The notes: generated by a model not told the origin, from the letters alone. Positions 11,753 to 24,789 are shown, numbered from the stretch's first letter. The stretch: 64,000 nt of DNA from Daedaleopsis sinensis (GCA_033807695.1 CM066308.1:1178001-1242000), one strand, 5' to 3'. Made by a program: numbers and translations.

Positions 11753-12777
11753 GCGTTCCGCGCTGTGCGCAAGCGTTCGTCTACTCAGTGTCCCCATCTG
11801 CCGCTCTCCTCGCTCTCGCTTGCTATCCATATCTGCACCCCAGCATCCACTCTCATCTGTATTTCTGCACTACACGCATTGCAACGCCTTCTACGAACAC
11901 TGTACATGTCACTCACGTTTCATCCACGAACACTCGTACAGAGTATCCTTTACCTCACAAGCAAACACACATTCTCTCTTCCTGCTTTCTATCTACCGAC
12001 GCATCGCGTTGTATTATATCACTATGTGCTCCTCATCTATATACGTCCTCAGGGTGCCCGGTGCGATCTCTCAATTTGTTGCTTGCCTCCAGGCTCCAGC
12101 GTGTGTGGGCGCCGCCTGTCAGCTGCTCTCCATCATCAAGCTCAAGCATCAAGGTATGACTACTAACTTTTGTTCTCCATACTTTCTAGCTAGACTCAAG
12201 TACCTCTGAGAAGCGTGAACCAGAGCAACCATTCAAGTATGTGACTCAGCTGTCACAGCTGTCACAGTTGAGTCTCGTCTCAGACAGGAGATCCGAGACG
12301 CCTGTTCAGCCTGCGAGTACTTAGCGTGTCTGCTAGTGACCACCGTGATCAGCCTGCAGCATCGCGTAGACGCATACGCCTCCAAGTCTGGTGCTACAAT
12401 TTCGTCGAAAGGTAAGAAAAACTTGCACGTAGTCATCTCTTTGTCTGAATTGTAACACGCAGTGACGTGTCGGCGATAAGACAGCTCAGCTGAAGTGGTC
12501 AGAAGAGTCGGTGACAGACACTGGTCTCCCGGCTGTTCCCTGCTGAAATTCAACACCAACGATTCCAGTTTTCGATCTAAGTTTATCTGAGCATCTCATC
12601 ACGCAGGCTCATAGCTCGAGTCCATCGTCGTGAGCGACACCGTGACTATTCTTTAGCAGTGCTTCGTTCCCTATCGCGCCCAGGGAGCTTCATTCCGAGT
12701 GGCAACTCATTTGTTGATCGTGCCCTACTACACTCTGACTTGAAGACACTCCGGATCAACAGGGTACATACGCTGAG
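11753..12777. other. Intergenic region upstream of the first FunK1 kinase
   Basis: I see no gene. Parts of 12240-12480 resemble 16375-16610 upstream of the second FunK1 gene, for example GTCACAGCTGTCACAG here against GTCACAGCAGTCACAG there, and a shared CTTTGTCTGA followed by CAGTGACG. The tandem duplication therefore seems to include upstream DNA. Confidence 0.5.
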
Positions 12778-15513
12778 ATGTCCAACGCAAACGACTCATT
12801 CTGTGCGTATTGAACACATCTTCACGACAGGCCGCCCTCCCACCCCATCTGACTAGTCCGTCTAAAGGCTGGGGCACTCAGCTAAATGACTACGACTCTC
12901 CTCAGTACGCCGAAGGACTCCGCAAATCGATGACACATGAGCTCTTGAACACACTCGTGTATAAAGAGACGGACGTCATCTTCAACAGGCTCTTCCGTCC
13001 ATCCATTCAGAACGCGCCGTCAAACGATGATACAGTGATCGACTTTGTCGTGGATCATATCGAGCGCGAATGCGTCGATGCCATCCAAGAGTTGGAAGAC
13101 CTGGCCGCCAAAGCCGATCCTCCGGCATTGATACAGCTGCAACAGAAGGGTGTGGATGCCCGTGCGTTGACAGAAGAGCTCGTCGCCGCTCGGCATGCAC
13201 TCGTCCAGGATAACGAGGAGCTAGAAGAACAGATGTATATACCTCTCGTAAGTGTGAACTAGGTATAACATTGCGTCAACACTGAATGGAGCACCGCGTC
13301 TAGACTCAGATTTTCCGTGCTATAGAGAAATCCCTCGCGACGCGCGCGGGCACTCGTCGCGAGCATTTTCGTCAGCTCATCCATTTGGATGGCAGGGATC
13401 TCCTCGCAGATGATCCCGTCTTAACCGACTTTTTCAAGACGAGCTTGCCCGACTTCCTCGTTGCAGAAGTGCCTAAGCTCGTAACAGGTGGCCTTGACGA
13501 TACTCTCGACGCCGAGGCATTCCTAAGATGGAGGCAATGTCTCGCTTTCATGGATGTCAAGACGTCTTCCAGAGATTCCCCGCTCCCTTCTCGTGACAAC
13601 CCTTGCAGCGACACTCTTATCCTCGGTGCGCAGTACGCTCGCGCAATTCTTACCTCCCGTCCTTTCCAGCTGTTCACTTACGGCGTCTTCATATGCGGGG
13701 ATACGCTCTGCGTAGCCAGATTCGATCGTTATGGTACCCTCCTCTCACCAGTCACCACCGACATCTACAGCAAGAAAGGCCTCCGCGTTCTCGTGACTAT
13801 CGTATTGCGTCTGGTGTGGGACATGTCGCCCGTCGACCTCGGCACCGATCCTACAGTGTCTCTTCTTGGTGGCTACACCTACTACAGCGAAACATTCCCT
13901 CGATTCTATATCAAGCAGAACGACCGTGACGAAGAGTCTTGGAGAACAGTTGGGATGCCTCTGTGGACTTCGCGCTCGCTCTTCGGTTGCGGATCCTCGG
14001 TATGGCAGGTGGTCGATTCTAGCAATCAAGTATTTATGCTCAAATCCGCGTGGCGGTCAGAGAGCCGCCTTGACGAGAAGACCACATATGAAATAATCAA
14101 CCAACTATTCGAGAACAAACCGATTCCCGGACTCGCTCGCGTCGCCGGTGGTGGCGATGTCATGGTTGGAGACCGGCCCTTATCCGTCTTCTCCTCGCGT
14201 CAAAACCTCCCCGCGCTCGTTACTCACGGCAAGAACAAGATGCTTTACCGTGTGGTCCTGAAAGACGTCGGGAAGCCCATCTGGAGATATCGCGATGCGA
14301 AAGAGCTTGGGATAGTGTTCCGGTCGGTGCTAGACAGTACGTACATAGCTTCGCGGTACTGCTCTCATTATCACGCTGACGCTCTTTTCCGTACAACTCA
14401 TAGCGCTAAATCATCTCAACGAGCGCGGGGTGCTCCATCGTGATATCAGCGCAGAGAACATACTGATCAGGGTCGGTGCGACGTACCATCCTGCGAACTC
14501 TTCGAACGAAGAAGGCTACCTCGAGGAGAGCGACGTGAGCGGACCCGACGGAGCACAGGCTTTATTGACAGACTTCGAGTTTGCATTCATTCCATCTTAT
14601 ACGAACCAAGAGAATATTACTCTCACGGACGAGAGGAATCTAGGAGATGGTCTCACTGTAAGATCTTATTTTCAACCCGAGGCGTTACTCTGGCATTGCT
14701 GACTGTACCGCAATGGGCAGGGAAACACCAACTTCACGGCGCGACCGCTTCTGAAGGCGATCCTTAACAAGAAGCCATGCAGTCGCCAACTGGAGCACGA
14801 CATCGAATCGGGTGCCTATGTTCTGATCTATGCTGCTTACAGCCTGAGGCACGCGTTCGACATGCACCGTAACTACAATCTTGACTGCACCCGTTGCTCG
14901 AAGGCCTCCGGCGTGGACGTCAATACGCGTAAAGAGCAGCTTTGGGAAGAGTTCGATAGTTTGTTCAGGGCGTGCACTATCAACCAGCTACTTAAGGAGC
15001 GAACGGTCCGGCTGCTCTACTCTGCCATTCATGATGCCCCCACCCCCGCTGCGCACGGCCGCAAACGAGCCGCACAGTGCAAGTACAGCGGCATCTCTGC
15101 GCTCTTGTATTACGCCCAGAAGTGCGAGGCCAGCCCAGTGCTTGTCTCCCTCCTCAAGTCGACTTGGAACTTCCTCATAGAGCTGCACGAGCTTCATCTT
15201 CAAGCTGCTGCTGAAGACGGGTCAGAATCCGGCGAGCCGGAGGAGGAGTCAAATTCGGACACCGACGGTATTGAATTATACTCTGACGTTTCCCCTCCAC
15301 GCCGCAACTTTGCTAGAGTTTATCAAAATTGGCGTGCAGGTATCGATTACTCTCTTTCCAGCCCCGAGGAGAAAAAGAAGGCCAGGGCGGCGAGGATTGC
15401 GGAGAATTCGAAGATGTCCAGGTCTCGGTGGCCCGGGACGCCATCAGTGTCTAGGTGTAAGTTGCTTATTTGTGGTTACGCGTTAGCGTCACACTGATGT
15501 TCGCTCGTCAGAG
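12778..15513 (+). CDS. FunK1-type fungal protein kinase (copy 1, possibly degenerate)
   Basis: The model is join(12778..12806, 12857..13247, 13304..14336, 14404..14657, 14721..15456, 15512..15513), 814 residues. The last junction builds the stop codon (T|AG); reading through instead ends at 15497. The middle matches the FunK1 family of basidiomycete kinases: LKSAWR holds the likely ATP-binding lysine, HRDISAENIL is the catalytic loop, and LLTDFEFAFI takes the place of the usual DFG motif. The family is lineage-expanded and its substrates are unknown. Compared with copy 2, the segment after DFEFAF is about 50 residues shorter, and the motif corresponding to GTTIFMAQELL reads GNTNFTARPLL. Copy 1 may thus be weakened as a kinase. 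The C terminus has an acidic Ser/Glu-rich stretch. Confidence 0.85.
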
Positions 15514-16904
15514 TAGCTATCCCATTGTTTTGCGACTTGCCAAGTACGAGTCAGAGGGTCTAGTCCAGCGGGAATATTAATGAAAGGCGGTGACTCGGAC
15601 TCGGCCAAGGTCCTGATGAGCCCTCACGCGAGTGCACAGCGACAGACAGGACACATACAGCACTCACGGTATCCATCGAGTCATCTGCACTGGATGCACT
15701 AGTATGAGACAGAGGAGGACCTGAAGTTGTTGTGTTCAAAGAAATCGTCCACCCAGAGCAGGTGAGTACTCACTGTGATTTATCGTAGTCGAGGCTGTCG
15801 TCGTTGCGTACACTATAGAGCTCGCTCCTGCATGGACCTGGCTCTAACGGCGGGAGACTCCGGAGCACTCCCAATACGCGGATAGACAGTAACACTGCAC
15901 GCACTTTGTACGTTGCACCGGCTGCCAATGTGCAAAACGAAGCCACCTACGCGCGGGCCAAAATAGGTCTCCGGAGAAGCAGGTGTATTCCTAAAATTCC
16001 GTCAGTTCAGAGGTGGACGCCGGCTATTTGCGCGACTTCCGGGTGATCCAGGACGTGAGTGCTGAGGGCAAAACGACACTTGAAGCAGATAAACGGGGGG
16101 GGAAGCACAGGGTGAGAGCACAGAGAACGCAGCGTGGCACAGAAACAGATATGAGTAACTTAAGAAGCCGTAGGGGAGGCGAGTACAGAAGGGTAAACCT
16201 GCTGAGACTCGAGAGTTCTGGGCGAGAGAGGGAGGAGACGCTCGAGGTGGCTGGCAATGAGCGGATCATCAGGCAGCCCGACCGAGTGCATACGTGCAGG
16301 TGAGACCTTTGAGTGAGTGCGGTGCCCGTAAGTACTAGAGTGCGCAAGTACTCAAGATTAAAACGTGAAATTTAGAATGTCACAGCAGTCACAGATGTGT
16401 TTCCCACGAGACAGGGGACGCCGGGAGGCGCGAGGCTTTCACGAGGCCGCTGTCGCTGTTGGCACAACTTCAACTTGAACATATCTTTCAAGGCTTCTGC
16501 CATTCGTGACTCAGGATACAACGTCGTCAATTTAAGGTCAGTGTCACCTGCCTAGGGATAATTATCCCTTTGTCTGACATTCAACCACACAGTGACGCGT
16601 CTCAAGCAAGCCTGAGGCACCGCTGCCAGTAAGTACAGAAAATAACACTGCTGGCAAGCTTAGCAGCGGCCAGAGACAATCATAACGATTTCACTGACAG
16701 CCACTGCCTCAGCCTTCCTACTTCGGCCTGATTCAAGTGTGTCGTTCCGATCGTTTTTTGAAAGGCATTCGTGGGTCATTCAAGTTGCCGGTGGTACGTG
16801 CCAGTGGCTAGGAAACTTCGACATGCATGGCACTTTGAAGTTGGCTGATAATCGTCCCCTACACTGCGACTCTGCCACAGGTTCGCCAGGGTACTCAAGT
16901 TAAG
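15514..16904. other. Intergenic region between the two FunK1 kinases
   Basis: No convincing gene is present on either strand. Blocks of similarity to the region upstream of copy 1 occur around 16375-16610. An ACGCGT hexamer lies near 16594. The rest shows nothing I can name. Confidence 0.5.
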
Positions 16905-19638
16905 ATGTACAACACAGACGAGTCCGAGTCTGAGTCCGAATCCGCGCATTGTCCGTACCTAATGCTCCCGCTATGTCGCATCATCCCATCTAACTAGTCC
17001 GTTCAAAGGCGGTGACTCTTCTCAGTACACCGAAGAATTACGCAAAGCGATGACAGAGGAGCTCTTGAGCACACTCGTGTACAAAGAGACCGATGTCATC
17101 CTGGACCGGCTTTTCCGTTCATCCATGCAAAACGCCTTGTCAAATGATGATTCAGTCATTGACTTCGTCGTGGATTATGTCGAGCACGAGTGCGCTGATG
17201 CTATTCAGGAGTTAGAAGACCTGGCGGCCAAAGCCGAGCCTCCAGCACTGATACAGTTGCAACAGAAGGGTGTGGACACTCGGGCGGTGACAGAAGAGCT
17301 CGTCGCTCGGTATTTACTCACCCAGGAGGACGAGATGGAGAAGCTAGAAGAACAGATGTATAAACCTCTTGTAAGTGTGCATGAGGTATAACATTGCGTC
17401 AATACTGAATGTACCACCCTAACTAGACGCAGATCTTCCGTGCTGTAGAAAAGGTCCTCGCGACGCGCACGGGCACTCGTCGTGAACATTTTCGTCAGCT
17501 CATCCAATCGGATGGCAGAATTCTCCTCGCAGACGATCCCGTCTTGACCGACCTCTTCAAGTTGAAGCCCGACTTCCTGGTCGCCGAAATGCCTGCGGCG
17601 ACAGGCAAACCCAATGAGGAGAAGTTCGATGCCAAAACACCTCTGAGATGGAGACAATGTCCCGCTTTCCTGGAAGTCAAAGCTTCTTTCAGATATTCCC
17701 CGGTCCCTTCCTGTGATGGCACCTGCAATGACATTCTTATCAAGGGTGCGGAGTACGCTCACGCCATTCTCACGTGCCGTCCTTTCCAGATGTTCACGTA
17801 CGGCATCTTCATATGCGGGGATACGCTCTGTGTAGCCAGATTCGATCGTTATGGTACCCTCCTCTCACCAGTCACCGCCGACATCTACAGCAAAGAGGGT
17901 CTCCGCGTTCTTGTGACTGTCATATTGCGTCTGGTTTGTGACATGTCGCCTGTTGACCTCGGCGGCGATCCTACCGTGTCTCTTCTTGACGGCCACACAT
18001 ACTATGGCGAGACATTCCCTCGTTTCGCTATTAAGCAGAACGACCGCGACAGAGAATGTTGGAGAACAGTCGGGATGCCTTCGTGGTCGCTTTTTCATCG
18101 TGGATCATCGGTATGGCGGGTAGTCGATTCAAGCAATCAAGTCCTTACGCTCAAATCCGCGTGGCGGTCGGAGAGCCGCCTTGACGAGAAGACCATATAT
18201 GAGAAGATCGACGAGCTATTCGAGAACAAACCGATTCCCGGAGTCGCTTGCGCCGCCGGTGGTGGCGATGTCATGGTTGGAGACCGGCCCTTGTCCGTCT
18301 TCTCCTTGCGTCAACACCTTCCCGCGCTCGTTACTCCAGGCAAGGACAAGGTGCTTTACCGTGTCGCTCTGCGAGACGTCGGGAAGCCCGTCTGGATGTA
18401 TCGGGATGCGGAAGAGCTTTGCAAAGTGATCCAGGCTGTGCTAGACGGTACGTGTATGTCTTGGTACTACTACACTACTGCTCTGAGTATTACGTTGACA
18501 TCGCTGCTGACACAATCCCCTACTAGCGCTCCAAGCTCTCTACAAGCATAATATTCTCCATCGTGACATCAGTGCAGGGAATATACTGATCAAGATTCGT
18601 GCGACGTATCATCCTGCGAGCTCCCCCGGCCAAAAAGAATCCATTGAAGAGAGCGACGTGAGCGGACCCGACGGAGCACAGGCTTTATTAACAGACTTCG
18701 AGTTTGCATTCATTCCACGTTATAGGATGAAGACATCCGAGCACAAGGAGACTAAAAGGATCGAACCCAAAGCTTGGCGTCAGCTCCGAGATGAAGAGGG
18801 TTCCCTCGCCCCCAATGACGACCCCTATCCACCGCTTGGACATAAGGAGCCGTCTGGCGAACATAACCGCTGGCAGACCAAGACAGAAATCGTTAACGTG
18901 GAGAAGACGAAAGCAGGAGATGGTCTCACCGTGAGATCTTGTTGTTTATTTGGGTCGTTCGCCCTAAGTTGCTGACCGTATTGCTGTAACGTACAGGGAA
19001 CTACCATATTCATGGCGCAAGAACTTCTGAACGCCATTGATAGCAATACACCCTGCACGCGCACACTGAGCCAGGACTTCGAGTCTTGTGCTTATGTTCT
19101 TGTCTACGCTGCTTATATGCATGGGATCGAGATGCACAACTCCCTGGGCCAGTGTGCCCGTTGCTCGAACGACACGCAAGGTCCCCGGCGTGCACAGGCC
19201 CTCCGGGCAGCGTTTGATTCCCTGTTCAGTGCGACCACTCCCCGGGGCCTAGTCGAGAAGCGGAACGCACAATTCCATGGCGGCCGCCGCGCCATCGCTC
19301 CCCTCTTGGACTACGCTCTTCACTGCGAGGGCAGCAGGCTCCTTGGCTCTCTCCTCGAATTCACGTGGAACATCCTCGACCAGCACACGCATGAACCACT
19401 AAATTCGTTCAACAACACCGCATATCTCCTAGGGCCGTTGCCCAAGGCAAACTTACTCGATAAACTATGGAGAAAGTGGCATGCGGGGCTCGACCACACT
19501 CTCCTCTTATCACGAGCTACGACCGGTGAGGAAGAATTGGAGGCCAGTGAGAAGTGGTTTGCTCAGGATCCAGAGCGCCGAGCTTTGTTTGACAAACCCG
19601 AGCCTGTACAGGGTCCAAAGGAACCACCCGAGCAGTGA
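16905..19638 (+). CDS. FunK1-type fungal protein kinase (copy 2)
   Basis: The model is join(16905..16954, 16998..17370, 17427..18447, 18527..18930, 18997..19638), 829 residues, all GT..AG and in phase. It has the same exon layout as the copy at 12.8-15.5 kb and very similar protein in the first half, so the two are tandem duplicates. Kinase motifs are LTLKSAWR (lysine), HRDISAGNIL (catalytic loop), LLTDFEFAF (DFE for DFG) and GTTIFMAQELL (the FunK1 form of the APE region). The extreme N terminus is acidic, with repeated Ser-Glu. FunK1 kinases are abundant in multicellular basidiomycetes; substrate and pathway are unknown. The intact motifs suggest this copy is the more likely active one. Confidence 0.9.
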
Positions 19639-20209
19639 CCCAACTGTAGTTTGCGTCGTTACTGTTCCAAGACCATGTCATACGCTCAATGTACATTCGA
19701 ATTCTTGTCGTTTCATGTAACTATACCATTGCTAGATCATGATCATCATGATACGATTCATCCATGAATTGGCATGAACTGAATGGAGCCAAAAGCCTTC
19801 TGAAGCCGAAGAACAACTTTAACATTTCATTCTGCCGTTCCGTTGTGAGGAAACGTACCGTCAGTGACATCCATGCCCATACGGTGCTTTGTAGTATACC
19901 AAGCGCCACAGCAATCTTAGCTAAGGTTTGGATACCGCCCCGTTGCTTCATGAAAAACCATTGTTCTCCGAGTCGCACTGTTTGTCGAGCCCACGTGAGC
20001 AATCTAAGGGGATATGAGTATCTGCAGATCAGGCGAGGACAAGACTACGTTTGTCCCAATATACGGTTACAATCACCAAGGCCAAAACCGCTACCACCAT
20101 CGTCTCCTGAAGTGGCGAACGTAAGTGACAGTTCAACGTTGAACCACAGCACTCACCGTCTTCCCTCAACTTGAACCACGGAACATCCATTCACTAGTTA
20201 CATCAAGCC
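19639..20209. other. Intergenic region with a possible transposase-like relic
   Basis: On the minus strand around 20000-19850 a short frame reads LAKIAVALGILQSTVWAWM, which resembles the helix-turn-helix of Tc1-like transposases. It is too short and isolated to call a gene. Nothing else is seen. Confidence 0.25.
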
Positions 20210-21372
20210 ATGCAAGCCCCCCGATTCAGGCTGTCGCACTCAAGACCAGGCGGATTACCAACTTCTGCCAGAGTGATCCAACCACCACCTGCTCGCGGCC
20301 TAACCATCGCTCGTCCGCGTGCGTCCGAACCCGATGATGTGCCAGCCCGGGCACCACAAGAAACGCCGCAGCTCGCTCTCGTGCGGGCCTATTCGCGGAC
20401 GCCCACAGATCAAACCATGCTAGACGAGTACAGGCTCGCACCGCTAGACCCCGCCGTATGGGACCCCGCTACTTTCGACGCGTGGTATGAGGAGCTGCGC
20501 GCGCTCGTGCCGCCCGCACGGCGGCGCATGCCCTTGCAGTACCCGTGGACGCGCGAGTTCCGGAAGTGCGCGGTGATGACGGACGCGGTGTGGCAGCGCA
20601 AGTGCACGGACGCGATCGTCGCGATGCAGGTGGACTGGGCGAAGGACAGCGCGTTGCTGGCGCTCGCCTGGATGTGCGTCGACGCGGCGGTGGAGCTCGG
20701 GGAAGAGCGCTGCGGGAGCGTGGCGGAGCTGGTTGTATGGCTCCTTGTGTGTTTGGTGCAGCGGAGGACCCTGCATGGGAGAGTGTTCGTGGAGCTTCTA
20801 AGACGATGTTTGTGGGAGGAGTTCGAGGCCTGGTGGCAGCCTGTGAGTCGCATGGTCAATCTCAGATACTTCGTATGCCAGACTCACTGACGAGTCATGC
20901 GTGACTGCAGGGGAAGCTATGCGGTCTCTCGCATCCGCAACACAAAGGCAGCGAATACGCGCACGCGGCGTCGCGCGCGGTTATCGCGTTCATAGGGGAT
21001 CTCTTCAGTGAACGACTGGTGTCAGAGGACTTTGTGCGTCGCGTCTTGAAGCTGCTCATCATGCCGATGAGCACAATCGAGCAACTCAGCGCAGTGCACT
21101 TGCTCCTGTCTCGATGCAACGCAAGAATTTATCGCGATGCGGTCGGTTTCTGGCACGAGCTGACTCACAAAGCAGCCATGGCCAAGAGAAGCTATTCAGG
21201 CAAATCGGAGGGCGTGAGTTGGGACGAGCGACACAAATATTGGCTGGTAAGAAATACTGTACTATCAGGCTCGTTAATGAGAGATTTGCTCACCTGCCAT
21301 GTCCTGCCATAGAAAGTTCGCGATCTCCTTGATGGGTGGTATGAGGAGTCAATTGCAACCACCCAAACTTGA
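20210..21372 (+). CDS. Hypothetical helical protein
   Basis: The model is join(20210..20842, 20911..21246, 21313..21372), 342 residues, in phase with GT..AG introns. The first 60 residues are Pro/Arg-rich and probably disordered. The rest is predicted by eye to be mostly alpha-helical, with Leu/Val-rich segments (for example LALAWMCVDAAVEL and LLKLLIMPMSTIEQLSAVHL). This layout could fit a helical-repeat fold such as MIF4G, but no diagnostic motif is visible and I make no functional call. There is no signal peptide or membrane segment. The three-exon structure with clean phases supports it as a real gene. Confidence 0.65.
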
Positions 21373-22996
21373 CGGAGTACAGGCCTGCAGCCTCGATCGT
21401 CTCTTCATTGAGAACGAATACAGGTCGAGAATGTAGGCTGTCCATGCGATGGTCTCCGAAGCACACCCGCTGTGGTCATTCAAACACTTCTTTCTTAGTA
21501 CAGAGCAGAGACATACTAGTACCTGCATCACACTCTTTGTTCTCAGATTACAACCTGTATATTCTACTAGCCGAACGCCTATAATACATGATGTGAGCTC
21601 CGCAACACGCCATCCAGGAGACATACCATAGGTCCGAGCAGTGGTCACAGCAGAGGTCAGTGCACTCCGCTTCTTCGAGTTCCGACACTCGGGAGAACGA
21701 GGGACGCCCTACAATCCTCGCATATGCTATGTACGTCTTCATGGATTTCGTGAAATGCAGTTGGACTAGGAGGGGTGCAGATTGAAGAGTGATGAGCAAC
21801 AGACAAACGCACCTGTTCAATATAAATATACTGGTATGCATGACTCCTGACCACGCATAATTGTGTTTTGTCGTCCGTCTCCATGAATGCGGATGCGGGT
21901 ATCCGGAAATATAAGCAAGCAGAAAGCAAGGCCAGGCATTGAAGCCTTGTTTGAGTCTCTATTAGTAAGCTGAACGTGAACGTTGAGGTTAGACGTGATT
22001 CGTTAGTATGCTGAGACTCAGTGAGAGGGAGTGTGGAACGAGGAACAGAGCAGTGAGTAGTATACTTTTCAACATCCGATTGATGCCAGACTAGTTTTAG
22101 ATGAAGCTCCGAAAAGCCAGTTTGGAACCGCGGAAACTGACGTACTTATTAAAACTATCCCTTAAAATTTCTGTCCGTCTAGATAGGTTCGTTGAACATT
22201 GCCATGTTGCCGCGAGCAGTCTGCCGCGAGCCGACAGAGGCTGGTGGATACACTCAGAATTGATCATCGCGATGCCGCTTGTCTTTACAGGTTTCCTTGC
22301 TAGACTATATCGGTCACGGTCCTGACTCCCGAGCCTTACAATTTACCTCCTAGTATAGTCGACAGGTCCGTCCTCCTCCCGTTCAATAGGACCTGTACAT
22401 CGTCTGCCTAGGGGAGACAAAGTATAGTCGGAGGCGCTCACCGACTCCGACCGTTCCAGTGTGCCACGCTGCGCCATCAAAGGCACTCTCGCCGCGCACC
22501 ATTTGTATCACTGCATCCACCCAGCTCACTGTATCGATAAGCCCCGGACTCGTTAGAATACGTTTGCTAATCACGTAGTAGTAGTAGTACCAGTACTAGT
22601 ACCTGTAGCGGACATAGCACGCTAGAGGGCACATATTACTAGTACCAAGTAGTACTATGCCAATCACTTCGACCAAACTTGAAAGTTTGAACGTTCGAAC
22701 TTCGACCCATGTATTATTTCTACGAACCGTGTTGCTTCTCATGCTCATGTACATTACTCTAACTTGGTGGGGGGATTGTCGCGGTATATTCCCGAGCCGT
22801 CAGATAGGGTAGAGGCCGGCCACTAGCGGGACTTTCTCAGGAAAGTGTCATGGTCACCTTGAACGTTAACGTTAAACTAGCGCTGGTACACCAAACCCTT
22901 GACGACTCCTATGACTATCGTTTAGACCGCTCTGCTCTGTTTTTGCTTTCCTTTCACCGTTATTGACTCCATTGCTTCATTATTACCTCGCTCAAT
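21373..22996. other. Long intergenic region
   Basis: No gene can be supported on either strand. A short TAG-repeat run lies at about 22576-22591, followed by AGTAC-rich sequence up to about 22660. The stretch is more AT-rich than its neighbours. It must contain the promoter of the DNA glycosylase gene starting at 22997. Confidence 0.5.
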
Positions 22997-24789
22997 ATGT
23001 CTACTCAAGCTAGTCCGAGTCAGGACGATTCCGAGCCCCATGGCCACAGCTTGGAGACACCCCTCGGGCCGGCGAATAGTACAGCTGGCACCCCAACCCT
23101 CCTGCTCAGAGAAAAGCTCTTTGCCTTCCGTTTTGACGAAGAGCTCACCCCGTCTCTCCGCCGTTCCCCTAGGAATCACAAACGATTCCTCAAGTTTGAA
23201 GAGGAAGACTCGGGCTTACCGTCTTTGCCGCCCCAGGCTGGCGCGAGTTCGAGCCGACATCGACCCGAACCGTCTTTAAAACGAGAACCTCCGGACGAGA
23301 AGGTCGAGCGACCCCCTCCCAAGCGATCACGCTCGAGTAAGGCTAGATTGAACTCGCTGAGCCCCAAGAAGAAAGCATCATACGCTCCGCCTGAGACATA
23401 TGCGCACCTTGACAACCTCTCTGACCATCTTGGCGAAGGCCCCGACACCCTCGATGGTAAGACTCGGAGGCCGTTATTCTTGCCAGTCGATTGTTAATGT
23501 TGATATAAATGACATTTCTAGTGCTATTTTGCGGGATCAAGTACGTCGGCAACACCTGGTCAGTGGTGGGTTGAACATGAGCGTTCGCTGACGTGTCGTC
23601 AGCCCTGGTCAGATGTCGGCGACCGTCGGGCACCACTTTGCCCATCCAACCAACCATTTCTGGAAATGTCTCCATCGCTCAGGTACGAGTACACCCTCCG
23701 TGAAGGCCAATCGCACGAGCTGAACGCAACCTTGTTGCCAGGGCTGACGGAAAGGCAGCTGAGCCCGAGCGAGGACCACACGCTGCCTGCTCTTTACAAA
23801 CTCGGACTGGTGAACGCCCTCTCGCTGTCTGCTTCCGCAGCCTTATTCCTGACGCCGCTATCTGGCTCCCTGCTTACTAGACCAACCTCGTCGACCGGCC
23901 CAGCGCTCAAGTAAGTGTGCTCCCTCCTGACAGACTAAGTACCAGGACCCCGCCCGCCTTCTCATCGTCCCGCTCCCGCATCAGGCCGCAGAGCTCGCGA
24001 AGAACGAGTTCGCCTCGGGCGTACCCGCCCTGCTGCACAAGATCGCGCGCACCCGCCCGCCCGTCGTCTGCTTCGTCGGCAAGGTCATCTGGGAAAGCTT
24101 CTTCCGCGCCGCCGTCCTGCCCCTCCAGTCAACGCCAGGGCCGGATCCGGTGCCCCCCAAGACAGAGGAGAGCAAGGCGGCGTTCGGGGTCAAAACAGAG
24201 CCCTTGGACGCGTTCGAGTTCTCCTTCGAGGTGCCCTCCCCGGGTACGACGGTCAAGCTCGAAACCGGCGCGGGCCCAAGCTCCGGCTCTCAACCCTCCG
24301 AGGCTCTGCCAGTGGCCTCGTCGACGCCCCGCAGACGCGGATCGTCAGCTCCTGCAAAGAAGGCGCAGAGACGGCCCAAGGCAGCGCGGAAACCCACGCA
24401 GAAGGCCAGCGCGTTCCGGTACGACCTGCAGCCGTACAAGGTCGTCCACGACCCCGGTGAGTCGCGCTCGATCTGATCTATGAGTGGCAAGATGCACATT
24501 GCGCTCAACGCTGTATTATCACTGCCCACTGGCACATCAGACGCAGCCGTGCGCGAGACCCTCTTCTTCGTTGTCGTGAGCACCTCTGGCCTCGTCGCTG
24601 GCTATCAGGTGCGTGTGCTCATATACCTCAGGCTCTCGCACTGACACGTCCGGGTGATAGCTTCCGGAGAAGGCCAAGATGTTCGTGCTGCTGAAGCAGC
24701 GCGTGGAGGAGCTCAAAAGTGGGACGTATGATACGTCATCCATGACTGTGATCCCCGTTCCTCACATGCACTTATTGCCAAAGTGCTAG
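22997..24789 (+). CDS. TDG: G/T(U) mismatch-specific DNA glycosylase (TDG/Mug family)
   Basis: The model is join(22997..23456, 23522..23540, 23603..23682, 23742..23809, 23881..23910, 23946..24456, 24541..24608, 24661..24789), 454 residues, every junction in phase. Spliced exons 2 and 3 give VLFCGINPGQMSATVGHHF; GINPG is the active-site motif of Mug/TDG glycosylases, its Asn positioning the water that attacks the base-sugar bond. It is followed by HPTNHFWKCLHRSGLTERQL, then GLTNLVDRPSAQ and VVCFVGKVIWESF, all standard for the family. The late motif is VVVSTSGLVAGYQ, in the place of the DNA-intercalation loop. Such enzymes remove thymine or uracil from mismatches in base-excision repair in the nucleus. 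The N-terminal 150 residues are disordered, with basic runs (PPPKRSRSSKAR) that may serve for nuclear import and DNA contact. A long basic insertion (about 24150-24420) interrupts the domain. Confidence 0.92.
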
